From the NCBI GenBank assembly GCA_934454005.1, contig CAKSGI010000034.1:1-13734 (forward strand): DNA of 13,734 nt, written 5' to 3'. The DNA comes from an uncultured Eubacteriales bacterium. Its GTDB lineage: Bacteria; Bacillota_A; Clostridia; Oscillospirales; Acutalibacteraceae. The position numbers were made by a program, and so were the translations under genes. Positions 5,551 through 13,034 of the stretch are shown one piece after another. Positions within the stretch are counted from its first letter, which is position 1. Each line of letters opens with the position of its first letter. The notes below the pieces were generated by a model, which did no database searches, had not been told where the DNA came from, and saw only the letters and a list, made by a program, of their open reading frames with translations.

Positions 5551-6317
5551 TAAATACCACCCCCATCTATATCTAAACCAAAAGTTTCTCTAAGTTTAGG
5601 TTTGCTCATTATTTTTCTTGCGTCATCATAAATCACAACTGTTTTTTCAATAAGAGCCGCAGAAGTAGCATATTTTTTAACATGTCCTAAATCATGAGAA
5701 ACAATTATAATTGGCATATGATATTCATCACGCATTGATGAAATTAATTTATAAAACAAGCTAATTCCCTTTCTATCAACAGCAGAAACGGGCTCATCAA
5801 GCAATAGAATATCGGGATGTGGGTCAAGCGCATAGGCAAGCAGAACCCTCTGCAGTTCTCCGCCAGAGAGCATTCCCAAACTTTTATTTATAAGACTTTC
5901 TGCCCCAACTTTTTTTAACATTTGCTTTACATTCTTTGCTCTTGACTTTGAATGCCCAAGCCAAATCGGCATTTTACTAGAGTTTGCACAAAACATATCT
6001 AGAACAGTCATCGGAGTTCCCTTATCAAAAAGCAAAGTTTGAGGAACATATCCAATCTTAGGATTATTTATTTTTTTACCGGAAGAATTAAAAAATTCTA
6101 TAGATCCAGTATAAGGAATTCTGCCCATAATAGCCTTTAGTAAAGTAGTCTTTCCAGAACCATTTTTCCCTATAAGAGCTAACATTTCTCCGTGTTTTAC
6201 ACTTAATGATACATTATAAAGAATGTTATGGTTATCCCTTTTATATCCTAAATTATTTATTTTAACACTACAATGGCAAGATGATTTTTCCTTTTGAGAG
6301 GTGTATTCATTCTTCAC
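5550..6317 (-). CDS. znuC: Metal ABC transporter ATP-binding protein
   Basis: This is the cytosolic ATPase of the importer, 255 aa. Walker A is GKNGSGKTT (50-58), the Q-loop glutamine is Q93 in YVPQ, the signature is LSGGE (150-154), Walker B ends DEP (174-176), the D-loop is SAVD, and the switch histidine is H208 in VSHDL. The start is GTG at 6317: AAAGGAGG lies 10 nt upstream within the last codons of znuA, and the G of the znuA TAG stop is the first base of the GTG. A nearby ATG at 6310 is out of frame. The N-terminal 16 residues before the ABC domain contain a CHC triplet (14-16), which the family does not need and which might bind metal. Confidence 0.93.
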   Translation of the reverse strand: MKNEYTSQKEKSSCHCSVKINNLGYKRDNHNILYNVSLSVKHGEMLALIGKNGSGKTTLLKAIMGRIPYTGSIEFFNSSGKKINNPKIGYVPQTLLFDKGTPMTVLDMFCANSSKMPIWLGHSKSRAKNVKQMLKKVGAESLINKSLGMLSGGELQRVLLAYALDPHPDILLLDEPVSAVDRKGISLFYKLISSMRDEYHMPIIIVSHDLGHVKKYATSAALIEKTVVIYDDARKIMSKPKLRETFGLDIDGGGI

Positions 6318-7258
6318 TAAATCAGTGCCTCCTTTAGCACCAAAAGATTTTTTTGCATTGCTTTTATATACGAATCTTTTACATTTTCACCAGTAACTCC
6401 AGAATCCAACATATAAACTTTAGCACCAGTTTCATTAGAAATAACTTCAGCAGATGTACTAGGATACTGAGGTTCAACAAATAAAGGGATTGTTCTTTCA
6501 AACTTATTTACAATGTCAATAGTTTCTTTTATTTCTTTAGAGCTAGGGTCTGTATTTGGTTCGTGGTTTATAACCGCTATAATATTTAAGTTAAATTCCT
6601 TTGCAAAATAGTCAAATGATTCATGAAGCGTAATTATATCTTTTTTAGATACGTTAGAAAGGTTATTATGCATCTCTGATTTAAGATTATTTAAACTTGC
6701 AATATATTTATCAGTATTTTTCTTGTACTTGTCTTTATTATCAGGATCTATTGCAACTAGTCCATTTGATACATTCTCTACCTGCATTATATAATTAGAA
6801 ATAGAAACCCATATATGAGGATTAACATCATCGTGATGGTGATTATGACCATCATGACTAGTATTATGAGAATCAATATCGTCGTGATAATTTTCTTTTA
6901 TTAAGTCTATTCCTTTACTTGAATCTATTACGTTTTTTTGGGGGAACTCTTCAAATATTTTATCCATAAAAGTTTCCATTCCAGCACCATTTATAATAAC
7001 AGCGTCAGCTGTCTCTATATTCTTCATATCCTCAGTTTTAAGTTGAAAATCATGAAGACAACCAGTGTTTTGTTCAGACATATTTAAAACTTCAACATTA
7101 TCGATACCATCAGTAATATTAAGAGCCATAATATATATTGGATAAAAAGTAGTAATTATTTTAACCTTATTTGAATCCTTTTTGCTATTTACACAAGATG
7201 TAAAATTTATAGAAATAATAACAGAAAGTATAATCAACAATAATCTTTTTATACTCAA
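6317..7258 (-). CDS. znuA: Metal ABC transporter substrate-binding lipoprotein (zinc-type)
   Basis: A cluster 9 solute-binding protein of 313 aa from the chosen start. A lipoprotein signal peptide (hydrophobic LLLIILSVIISIN, then lipobox FTSC) leads to lipid anchoring outside the membrane. A His/Asp-rich loop (HNTSHDGHNHHHDD) is characteristic of zinc-binding ZnuA/AdcA-type proteins. Likely metal ligands are the His in CLHDFQ, the His in NPHIW, the His in TLHESFDYF and a C-terminal acidic residue (D in YMLDSG). The frame is open to 7321, but GGAGGTG (complement of 7265-7271) lies 6 nt before a TTG at 7258, which gives a clean signal peptide; ATG 7273 overlaps the ribosome site itself. It is the first gene of znuA-znuC-znuB. 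Confidence 0.9.
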   Translation of the reverse strand: MSIKRLLLIILSVIISINFTSCVNSKKDSNKVKIITTFYPIYIMALNITDGIDNVEVLNMSEQNTGCLHDFQLKTEDMKNIETADAVIINGAGMETFMDKIFEEFPQKNVIDSSKGIDLIKENYHDDIDSHNTSHDGHNHHHDDVNPHIWVSISNYIMQVENVSNGLVAIDPDNKDKYKKNTDKYIASLNNLKSEMHNNLSNVSKKDIITLHESFDYFAKEFNLNIIAVINHEPNTDPSSKEIKETIDIVNKFERTIPLFVEPQYPSTSAEVISNETGAKVYMLDSGVTGENVKDSYIKAMQKNLLVLKEALI

Positions 7259-7264
7259 ATAATG

Positions 7265-7271
7265 CACCTCC
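7265..7271 (-). promoter_or_regulatory. Ribosome binding site that selects the znuA TTG start
   Basis: GGAGGTG on the minus strand sits 6 nt before TTG-7258. It excludes the upstream ATG candidates at 7321 and 7273, the second of which is part of the site. Confidence 0.8.
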
Positions 7272-7292
7272 ATTATAAAATCATACCTATAT

Positions 7293-7321
7293 ATAATAAT
7301 ACACTTTAGAAAACGTGTCAA
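7293..7321 (-). promoter_or_regulatory. Promoter of the znuA operon with an imperfect palindrome in its spacer
   Basis: On the minus strand TTGACA (7316-7321), a 17-bp spacer and TATTAT (7293-7298) form a good sigma-A promoter. Most of the spacer and part of the -35 are covered by an imperfect 18-bp palindrome with arms ACAC-N-TT and AA-N-GTGT (7301-7318). A repressor bound there would block polymerase, as Fur-family (Zur) or DtxR-family metal regulators do at such operons. The cognate regulator is not in the window and the site does not clearly match a consensus I can name. Confidence 0.65.
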
Positions 7322-7379
7322 TTTTCAGATTAACATTTTTATTTAGTATAAAAATATAAAAATGAGTTTTAAGTATTAA

Positions 7380-7457
7380 CAAAAAAGACCATTGTAAAAT
7401 ACATCGCTCCTCAAAAAATCAGACTTTTTGAGGTCATCTCGTTTTACAACAGTCTTT
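7380..7457 (-). terminator. Long bipartite terminator hairpin of the scaffold/GGGtGRT operon
   Basis: Read on the minus strand, AAAGAC-TG-TTGTAAAA pairs with TTTTACAA-TG-GTCTTT (14 Watson-Crick pairs plus two G-U wobbles). After an asymmetric internal loop, CCTCAAAAA pairs with TTTTTGAGG (9 bp) around a 7-nt loop. The right arm runs straight into TTTTTTG, so it works as an intrinsic terminator leftward from the GGGtGRT gene. About 74 nt of hairpin is far longer than usual. Confidence 0.8.
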
Positions 7458-7480
7458 CTTAGATTTATTAATATTAATAC

Positions 7481-8488
7481 TTATTTAGTTCCTTCTATAA
7501 CTGCAACCGCACAAGCAACAGTAGCTCCAACCATCGGGTTATTGCCCATTCCAATAAGACCCATCATTTCAACATGAGCAGGAACAGAAGACGAACCTGC
7601 AAATTGAGCATCACCATGCATACGACCCATAGAGTCTGTTAAGCCATAAGAAGCAGGACCTGCAGCCATATTATCTGGATGTAAAGTACGTCCTGTTCCA
7701 CCTCCGGATGCAACCGAAAAGTATTTTTTACCATTTTCATTTGCCCATTTTTTGTATGTTCCCGCAACTAAATGCTGAAAACGTGTTGGATTTGTTGAGT
7801 TTCCAGTAATAGAAACATCTACACCTTCATGCTTTAAAATTGCTACGCCTTCAAGAACATCGTTAGCACCATAACAACGTACAGCAGCTCTCTCTCCCTT
7901 AGAAAATGCCTTTTCTTCAACAATTTTCAGATCACCAGAAAAGAAGTCATATTCTGTTTTTACATAAGTAAATCCGTTAATTCTAGAAATAATATAAGCA
8001 GCATCTTTTCCCAGACCATTTAATATAACTCTAAGAGGTTCTTTTCTTGCTTTATTTGCTGTTCTAGCAATTCCTATAGCACCCTCTGCGGCAGCAAAAG
8101 ATTCGTGTCCTGCTAAAAATGCAAAACATTTTGTTTCATCTCTTAAAAGCATTGCTCCAAGATTACCATGACCTAATCCAACCTTCCTTTGTTCTGCAAC
8201 AGAACCAGGTATACAAAAAGCCTCTAAGCCTATACCTATTGCCTCAGCTGCTTCAGCCGCTGTTTTAACACCTTTTTTTAACGCTATAGCACAACCTAAC
8301 GTATATGCCCAACTTGCATTTTCAAAAGCAATTGGTTGCACACTTTTTACTATAGCATCTGCATCTACACCATTATCTAAACATAATTTTCTAGCATCTT
8401 CAAGACTGGCAAGGCCATACTCTAAAAGACACTTTTCTATTTTGGCGATTCTTCTTTCTTTACCTTCAAATATAACATCATTAGCCAT
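7481..8488 (-). CDS. GGGtGRT family protein of unknown function
   Basis: A 335-aa protein, predicted soluble, that contains the eponymous motif GGGTGRT (262-268) within SVASGGGTGRTLHPDNMAAG, followed by a Gly/Ser-rich run (MHGDAQFAGSSS) and a C-terminal GMGNNPMVGATVACAVAV. These are features of the family annotated only as GGGtGRT protein; I know of no assigned activity. Other dense conserved-looking patches are LGHGNLGAMLL (105-115) and FAFLAGHESFAAAEGAIG (122-139). The cysteines (20, 36, 66, 92, 121, 205, 326) do not form a clear CxxC cluster. GGAGG lies 8 nt upstream of the ATG. It follows the IscU-like gene by 33 nt in the same direction and ends at the long terminator hairpin. GC content and codon use are richer than in neighbouring genes, consistent with high expression. 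The gene partner suggests Fe-S or sulfur chemistry, by inference only. Confidence 0.85.
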   Translation of the reverse strand: MANDVIFEGKERRIAKIEKCLLEYGLASLEDARKLCLDNGVDADAIVKSVQPIAFENASWAYTLGCAIALKKGVKTAAEAAEAIGIGLEAFCIPGSVAEQRKVGLGHGNLGAMLLRDETKCFAFLAGHESFAAAEGAIGIARTANKARKEPLRVILNGLGKDAAYIISRINGFTYVKTEYDFFSGDLKIVEEKAFSKGERAAVRCYGANDVLEGVAILKHEGVDVSITGNSTNPTRFQHLVAGTYKKWANENGKKYFSVASGGGTGRTLHPDNMAAGPASYGLTDSMGRMHGDAQFAGSSSVPAHVEMMGLIGMGNNPMVGATVACAVAVIEGTK

Positions 8489-8521
8489 AAAGTTTGTCCT
8501 CCTTATAATGTATGGTCTTAA

Positions 8522-9214
8522 TTACTCTTCACGTGGATCTATATATTTAGCAGCGTCATCATATCTACCATATGTTCCTATATTGTTATTATAGGCATCG
8601 TTAGGGTTAGTTCCGTGACGGATATCTTCAAGCATTTTTCCTACTCTAACAAATTTATATCCAATAACTTCATCATTTTCATCTAAAGCCATAGATATAA
8701 TATATCCTTCCGCCATTTCCATATATCTAACACCTTTTAACTTTGTGCTAAACATAGTCCCAACTTGAGAACGGAGTCCTTTTCCTAAATCTTCAAGTCC
8801 AGCACCAACAGGGAGACCATCTTCAGAGAATGCAGTTTGGCTACGTCCATAAACTAGTTGTTGAAAAATTTCTCTCATAGCTACATTTATAGCATCGCAA
8901 ACAAGGTCAGTATTTAAGCATTCTAAAAGAGTTTTTCCTGGTAAAATCTCAGCGGCCATTGCTGCAGAATGGGTCATTCCAGAACAACCGATGGTCTCTA
9001 CCAAAGATTCCTCTACAATACCATTTTTTACATTAAGAGTCAGTTTACATCCACCTTGTTGAGGTGCACACCAGCCAACACCATGTGAAAGTCCACTGAT
9101 ATCTTTAATCTCATAAGGTTTTACCCATTTGCCCTCTTCAGGAATAGGGGCTGGTCCGTGATTTGGACCTTTTCTTACAGTACACATTGTTTCCACTTCA
9201 TTGGAATAATTCAT
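8522..9214 (-). CDS. IscU/NifU-like iron-sulfur scaffold-type protein, partner of the GGGtGRT protein
   Basis: A 230-aa protein whose central part resembles the IscU/NifU N-terminal scaffold fold. VGWCAPQQGGCKLTLNVKNG (47-65) matches the first Cys region. ETIGCSGMTHSAAMAAEILPGKT (73-95) matches the GCGxAIASSS...GKT segment, and LVCDAINVAMREIF (104-117) the third Cys region. Candidate cluster ligands are thus C49 or C56, C77 and C106; C11 and C99 are extra. Canonical IscU is about 125-130 aa. Here there are about 40 extra N-terminal residues and a long C-terminal extension (from about 125) with no cysteines, so it is not an ordinary scaffold. No cysteine desulfurase, IscA or HscAB gene is nearby. 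The RBS is AAAGGAG, 7 nt before ATG, under its own promoter. It shares an operon with the GGGtGRT gene. Confidence 0.78.
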   Translation of the reverse strand: MNYSNEVETMCTVRKGPNHGPAPIPEEGKWVKPYEIKDISGLSHGVGWCAPQQGGCKLTLNVKNGIVEESLVETIGCSGMTHSAAMAAEILPGKTLLECLNTDLVCDAINVAMREIFQQLVYGRSQTAFSEDGLPVGAGLEDLGKGLRSQVGTMFSTKLKGVRYMEMAEGYIISMALDENDEVIGYKFVRVGKMLEDIRHGTNPNDAYNNNIGTYGRYDDAAKYIDPREE

Positions 9215-9263
9215 AGTCGTACTCCTTTCGATTTAAAGTTTCCGTATTTATTCATACAATTAA

Positions 9264-9292
9264 AGTATAAACATTTTTTTCTAATTTATCAA
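9264..9292 (-). promoter_or_regulatory. Promoter of the scaffold/GGGtGRT operon
   Basis: On the minus strand TTGATA (9287-9292), a 17-bp spacer and TATACT (9264-9269) lie about 50 bp before the scaffold gene, each hexamer one base from consensus. Confidence 0.75.
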
Positions 9293-9470
9293 GAGGCACA
9301 AAAAACATTTTACATGTTTGCTATAAAATTTATCATTAAATCTATTTGTTGATTATAATTTCTAAATCAACCTGACACAAAATATTATAGTACATAATAA
9401 AAAGTACTTGCTATATAGAAAAACATCTATACATAAAATACTATAACGTAACCTTAAAAGTATGTATAAT
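9293..9470. other. AT-rich intergenic segment between divergent operons
   Basis: No gene or RNA is recognised. Three short dyads are visible: AAACAT/ATGTTT around 9303-9319, GTTGATT (9348-9354)/AATCAAC (9365-9371), and AGTAC (9389-9393)/GTACT (9404-9408). Any could be an operator or chance in AT-rich DNA; none is followed by a T-run that would make it a terminator. Confidence 0.4.
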
Positions 9471-9499
9471 TTGTTAATACGTTTAAAAAATGATATAAT
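9471..9499 (+). promoter_or_regulatory. Promoter of the polA operon
   Basis: TTGTTA (9471-9476), a 17-bp spacer and TATAAT (9494-9499), with TGA immediately before the -10 forming an extended -10. The 5' leader to polA is about 30 nt. Confidence 0.75.
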
Positions 9500-9535
9500 A
9501 TTTACTATAAAAGGTTATAAAAAGGAGAAAACAAT

Positions 9536-12130
9536 TTGAAACTACTAGTATTAGATGGAAATAGTATACTAAACAGGGCTTTTTACGGAGTAAAAGGCCT
9601 TGCAAATAAAAAAGGTTTTTTCACTAATGGTATATATGGTTTTTTAACTATGTTTAACAAAATAAAAGAAGAAACTCTACCAGATGCAGTTGCTATAGCC
9701 TTTGATGTTAAAAAGCCCACATTCAGACATGAAGCGTTTAAAGGATACAAGGCTAAAAGAAAAGGCATGCCTGACGATCTAGCTAAACAACTTCCCGTTT
9801 TAAAAGAACTATTAAAATATCTAGGTTATACAATATTGGAATGCGAAGGATTCGAAGCAGATGATATTTTAGGAACGCTTGCAAAAAAATGCAGACAGTC
9901 CGGTAACGAGTGTATAATTGCAACTGGAGATAGAGATAGTTTACAATTAGTAAACGAAAAAGTTTCTGTTAGAATAGCCTCAACAAAATTTGGAAAACCT
10001 GAAGTAACACTATTTGACACAGAAAAAATATTAGAAGATTACAAAGTGAACCCACAACAGTTAATAGATATTAAAGCTATTCAAGGGGATACCTCCGATA
10101 ATATTCCAGGAGTCCCAGGAATCGGCCAAAAAGGGGCTAGCGAGCTTATTCAAAAATTTGGAAGTCTAAGTTATATATATGACAATATTGATGCTATAGA
10201 TATTAAAGAAGGTATGAGAAAAAAACTAAAAGATGGTAAGGAAAGTGCTTACATGAGTAGAATGTTAGGAACTATAAGAGATGATGTTCCTATAAATACA
10301 AATATAACAGATTTTATTCCTAAAAACATAGATAAAGATAACGCTTTTAATCTTATGACTGAATTGGAAATGTTTTCACTAATTGATAAAATGAACCTAA
10401 AATCAGAACTTACCCAACCCGATTCTTTAAATAAAAATATTAAGTATGAGATCCAGAATAACAATGTAGACTTAAAAAAACTATATAATAAACTTAAAGA
10501 AAACAAAAAAGTTATTTTTTTATGCGAAATAGAAAAATCTATTTTATCAGTCAATATTATTATAGACAACACAATTTATTTAATAAAAGACTGTCATAAA
10601 TCATTTGAAAGTTTCTTAAAAGACTTATTTCAAAATAAAAATATAAAAAAACAAACCTATAATATTAAGCCTATTATTTCTGCGGCTAATCAAATGAACA
10701 TAACCTTAGAGAATATAGATTTTGATGCTATGCTTGCATCTTATCTTATAAATCCTTCATCATCTGATTATAGCCTTAGTTATTTGAGTAATGTTTATAA
10801 CCTGTCTACTCCAAATTTTGAAGATGAAAAAAATCAAATGATCTTATCTAATCTTATAATATTAAATGATATTATAAATATATTGAAAAAAGAAATAAAA
10901 GATAATCTTCAAGAAGACTTATTAAATAAAATAGAAATCCCGCTTGCAAGGGTTTTATCTAATATGGAAAATATCGGATTTAAGGTTTCAGCAAATGGTA
11001 TTAAAGAATATAGCAAAATCCTAGAAATGAAAATACTAGCGCTAGAATCACAAATATATAGTTATGTGGGATACGAATTTAAAATAAATTCACCAAAACA
11101 ATTAGGAACAGCTCTTTTCGAAAACCTAGGTCTACCATCAGGCAAAAAAACTAAAACTGGTTATTCAACAAGCGCAGATGTATTAGATGGAATAAAATAT
11201 ATGCATCCAATTGTTGAGGATGTTTTAAATTATAGAACTTTATCAAAATTAAAGTCTACTTACTGTGACGGAATGCTTAAAGTTATAGAAAGTGACGGCA
11301 GAATCCATTCAAAATTTAATCAGGTTGAAACCAGAACAGGAAGAATAAGTTCAACAGATCCAAATCTACAAAATATTCCGGTAAGAACTGAAATTGGACG
11401 TGAACTTAGAAAATTTTTTATCGCAAAAGAAAACTGTGTTTTAGTTGATGCTGACTATTCTCAGATTGAATTAAGAGTTTTGGCCCACATTGCCGACGAT
11501 GAAAATATGATAAACGCATTTAAAAGTGATAAGGATATTCATTCTATAACCGCTTCTCAAGTATTTAACATTCCCGAAAATATGTTAACACCTATTATGA
11601 GAAACCGAGCTAAGGCCGTAAACTTTGGAATTGTATATGGAATAAGTGCATTTTCTTTATCAAAGGATATTGGTGTTACCGTTAAAGAAGCTAAAGAATA
11701 TATAAATAATTATCTTTCGCATTATTCAGGAGTTAAAGAGTACATGCAACGCTCTATTGAAGAGGCGGAAAAACTTGGATACTCACAAACAATGTTTAAT
11801 AGACGAAGATATTTGCCAGAATTAAAATCATCAAATTTTAATTTAAGATCTTTTGGAAAACGAGTAGCGATGAATATGCCTATACAAGGAACTGCTGCTG
11901 ATATTATAAAAATAGCAATGATTAAAGTTGAAAATCGACTTAAAAAGGAAAACTTAAATTCTAAGCTCATTTTACAAGTCCACGATGAATTGATTGTAGA
12001 ATCACCGGAAAATGAATCCCAAAAAGTAGCAAAAATATTAAGAGAAGAAATGGAATCTGCAGTTAGTTTAAAGGTTCCTCTTGTTGCTGAAGCCTCTATA
12101 GGTAAAACTTGGTATGATGCTAAAATATAA
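9536..12130 (+). CDS. polA: DNA polymerase I
   Basis: An 864-aa enzyme that fills gaps and removes RNA primers in replication and repair. Residues 1 to about 290 are the 5'-3' exonuclease: D7 in LVLDGNS, EADD (107-110), GDRDS (131-135) and the GDTSDNIPGVPGIG helix-hairpin-helix. Residues about 300-470 are a degenerate 3'-5' exonuclease domain: the first acidic motif reads LCEIEKS instead of DTE, so proofreading is predicted lost, as in several Gram-positive PolA proteins. The polymerase domain follows, with motif A DYSQIELR (D640), the O-helix RNRAKAVNFGIVYG (K693, F697) and motif C VHDE (D817). The start is TTG at 9536, supported by AAAGGAG 8 nt upstream; there is no ATG in the right place. 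It leads a probable operon with the phosphatase, rimI and tsaD. Confidence 0.97.
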   Translation: MKLLVLDGNSILNRAFYGVKGLANKKGFFTNGIYGFLTMFNKIKEETLPDAVAIAFDVKKPTFRHEAFKGYKAKRKGMPDDLAKQLPVLKELLKYLGYTILECEGFEADDILGTLAKKCRQSGNECIIATGDRDSLQLVNEKVSVRIASTKFGKPEVTLFDTEKILEDYKVNPQQLIDIKAIQGDTSDNIPGVPGIGQKGASELIQKFGSLSYIYDNIDAIDIKEGMRKKLKDGKESAYMSRMLGTIRDDVPINTNITDFIPKNIDKDNAFNLMTELEMFSLIDKMNLKSELTQPDSLNKNIKYEIQNNNVDLKKLYNKLKENKKVIFLCEIEKSILSVNIIIDNTIYLIKDCHKSFESFLKDLFQNKNIKKQTYNIKPIISAANQMNITLENIDFDAMLASYLINPSSSDYSLSYLSNVYNLSTPNFEDEKNQMILSNLIILNDIINILKKEIKDNLQEDLLNKIEIPLARVLSNMENIGFKVSANGIKEYSKILEMKILALESQIYSYVGYEFKINSPKQLGTALFENLGLPSGKKTKTGYSTSADVLDGIKYMHPIVEDVLNYRTLSKLKSTYCDGMLKVIESDGRIHSKFNQVETRTGRISSTDPNLQNIPVRTEIGRELRKFFIAKENCVLVDADYSQIELRVLAHIADDENMINAFKSDKDIHSITASQVFNIPENMLTPIMRNRAKAVNFGIVYGISAFSLSKDIGVTVKEAKEYINNYLSHYSGVKEYMQRSIEEAEKLGYSQTMFNRRRYLPELKSSNFNLRSFGKRVAMNMPIQGTAADIIKIAMIKVENRLKKENLNSKLILQVHDELIVESPENESQKVAKILREEMESAVSLKVPLVAEASIGKTWYDAKI

Positions 12131-12154
12131 ATTTTAAGGATATGAGTTGAAATT

Positions 12155-12580
12155 ATGAAAAGAATTTTATTTATATGTACTGGTAATACGTGTCGAAGTC
12201 CTATGGCAGAAGGTATATTTAAAAAAATATCAAACTCTAATAAATACACAGCTGAAAGTGCAGGATTAATGGTATCTAATGCATCAAGTGCTTCCAATGA
12301 TGCTATAAATGTTTGTCAAGAAATTGGCATTGATATAAGCAATCATAAATCAAAGTCTATAACAGAAGTTAAAGATATAAACGATATATATTTATTTGTT
12401 GTCATGACTAATGAGCACAAAAACGTTTTAAAAAATGTTGGTATAGACGATTCCAAAATAGTAGTTCTAGGTGGAGGAATTCCAGACCCATATATGATGG
12501 GAATAGACAAATACAGAATTACAAGAGACTCAATAAAAACTGCAATTGAAGAATTATATGAAAAATTAGAGACGATTTAA
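12155..12580 (+). CDS. ywlE: Low-molecular-weight phosphatase, probable protein-arginine-phosphatase (YwlE-like)
   Basis: This 141-aa protein has the LMW-PTP P-loop CTGNTCRS (8-15), with nucleophile C8 and phosphate-binding R14, and the general acid D111 in PDPYMMG. T12 in the loop corresponds to the Thr that gives Bacillus YwlE its specificity for phosphoarginine, where tyrosine phosphatases usually carry Ile or another larger residue. Arginine phosphatase is therefore more likely than tyrosine phosphatase. YwlE reverses McsB arginine phosphorylation, which marks proteins for ClpCP; mcsB is not in this window. The gene begins 24 nt after polA with only a weak, distant AAGGA, so translation may depend on flow from polA. 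A role in capsule or exopolysaccharide control (Wzb-like) is the alternative. Confidence 0.82.
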   Translation: MKRILFICTGNTCRSPMAEGIFKKISNSNKYTAESAGLMVSNASSASNDAINVCQEIGIDISNHKSKSITEVKDINDIYLFVVMTNEHKNVLKNVGIDDSKIVVLGGGIPDPYMMGIDKYRITRDSIKTAIEELYEKLETI

Positions 12581-12581
12581 T

Positions 12582-13034
12582 ATGATCTTAAAAATGGATA
12601 TAACCCATATTGATGACATAGTTAATATAGAGAAAATCTGTTTTAATTCTCCCTGGTCTTATGAAAATATTAAAGAAGAATTAAATAATCCAAATGCATA
12701 TATTATTGTATTTAGAGATAACTCTAAAATTTTAGGATACGCAGGAATGTATTCCGTTTACGGTGAAGGCTATATATATAATATAGCTGTTTTACCCGAT
12801 TTTAGGAACAGAGGAATAGCAAAATCTCTTTTGGATGATCTTTTAAAATATTCATTTTCAAAAAAACTCGAATTCTTATCTTTAGAGGTTAGAGTTTCTA
12901 ATATAGCAGCCATAAACTTATATAGTCATAAAGGGTTCGAAAATATGGGAATAAGAAAATCATTTTATTCTAATCCAAAAGAGGATGCCTTCATTATGAC
13001 TAAATTTTTTAAAAACGAAAGGAATAGCAAATGA
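12582..13034 (+). CDS. rimI: Ribosomal protein alanine N-acetyltransferase RimI
   Basis: A 150-aa GNAT-fold enzyme that acetylates the N-terminal alanine of ribosomal protein bS18. The acetyl-CoA loop is RNRGIA (75-80) in VLPDFRNRGIAKSLL, preceded by the YIYNIAV strand. SLEVRVSNIAAINLYSHKGF (100-119) holds the RimI-type E102 and Y114, and RKSFYSNPKEDAFIM is the usual C-terminal signature. The ATG is one base after the phosphatase stop and the gene overlaps tsaD by 4 nt, so the three are translationally linked. The rimI-tsaD neighbourhood is common in bacteria, often with tsaB, which is not seen here. Confidence 0.92.
   Translation: MILKMDITHIDDIVNIEKICFNSPWSYENIKEELNNPNAYIIVFRDNSKILGYAGMYSVYGEGYIYNIAVLPDFRNRGIAKSLLDDLLKYSFSKKLEFLSLEVRVSNIAAINLYSHKGFENMGIRKSFYSNPKEDAFIMTKFFKNERNSK

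Noticed and set aside
9158..9352. Plus-strand ORF of 64 codons in the intergenic region before polA
   Set aside because: Starts inside the antisense of the scaffold gene, has no Shine-Dalgarno site and spans the mapped-looking promoter of that gene.
11722..12297. Minus-strand ORF of 191 codons across the polA/phosphatase junction
   Set aside because: It is antisense to two well-recognised genes with conserved motifs, and the translation resembles no protein family.
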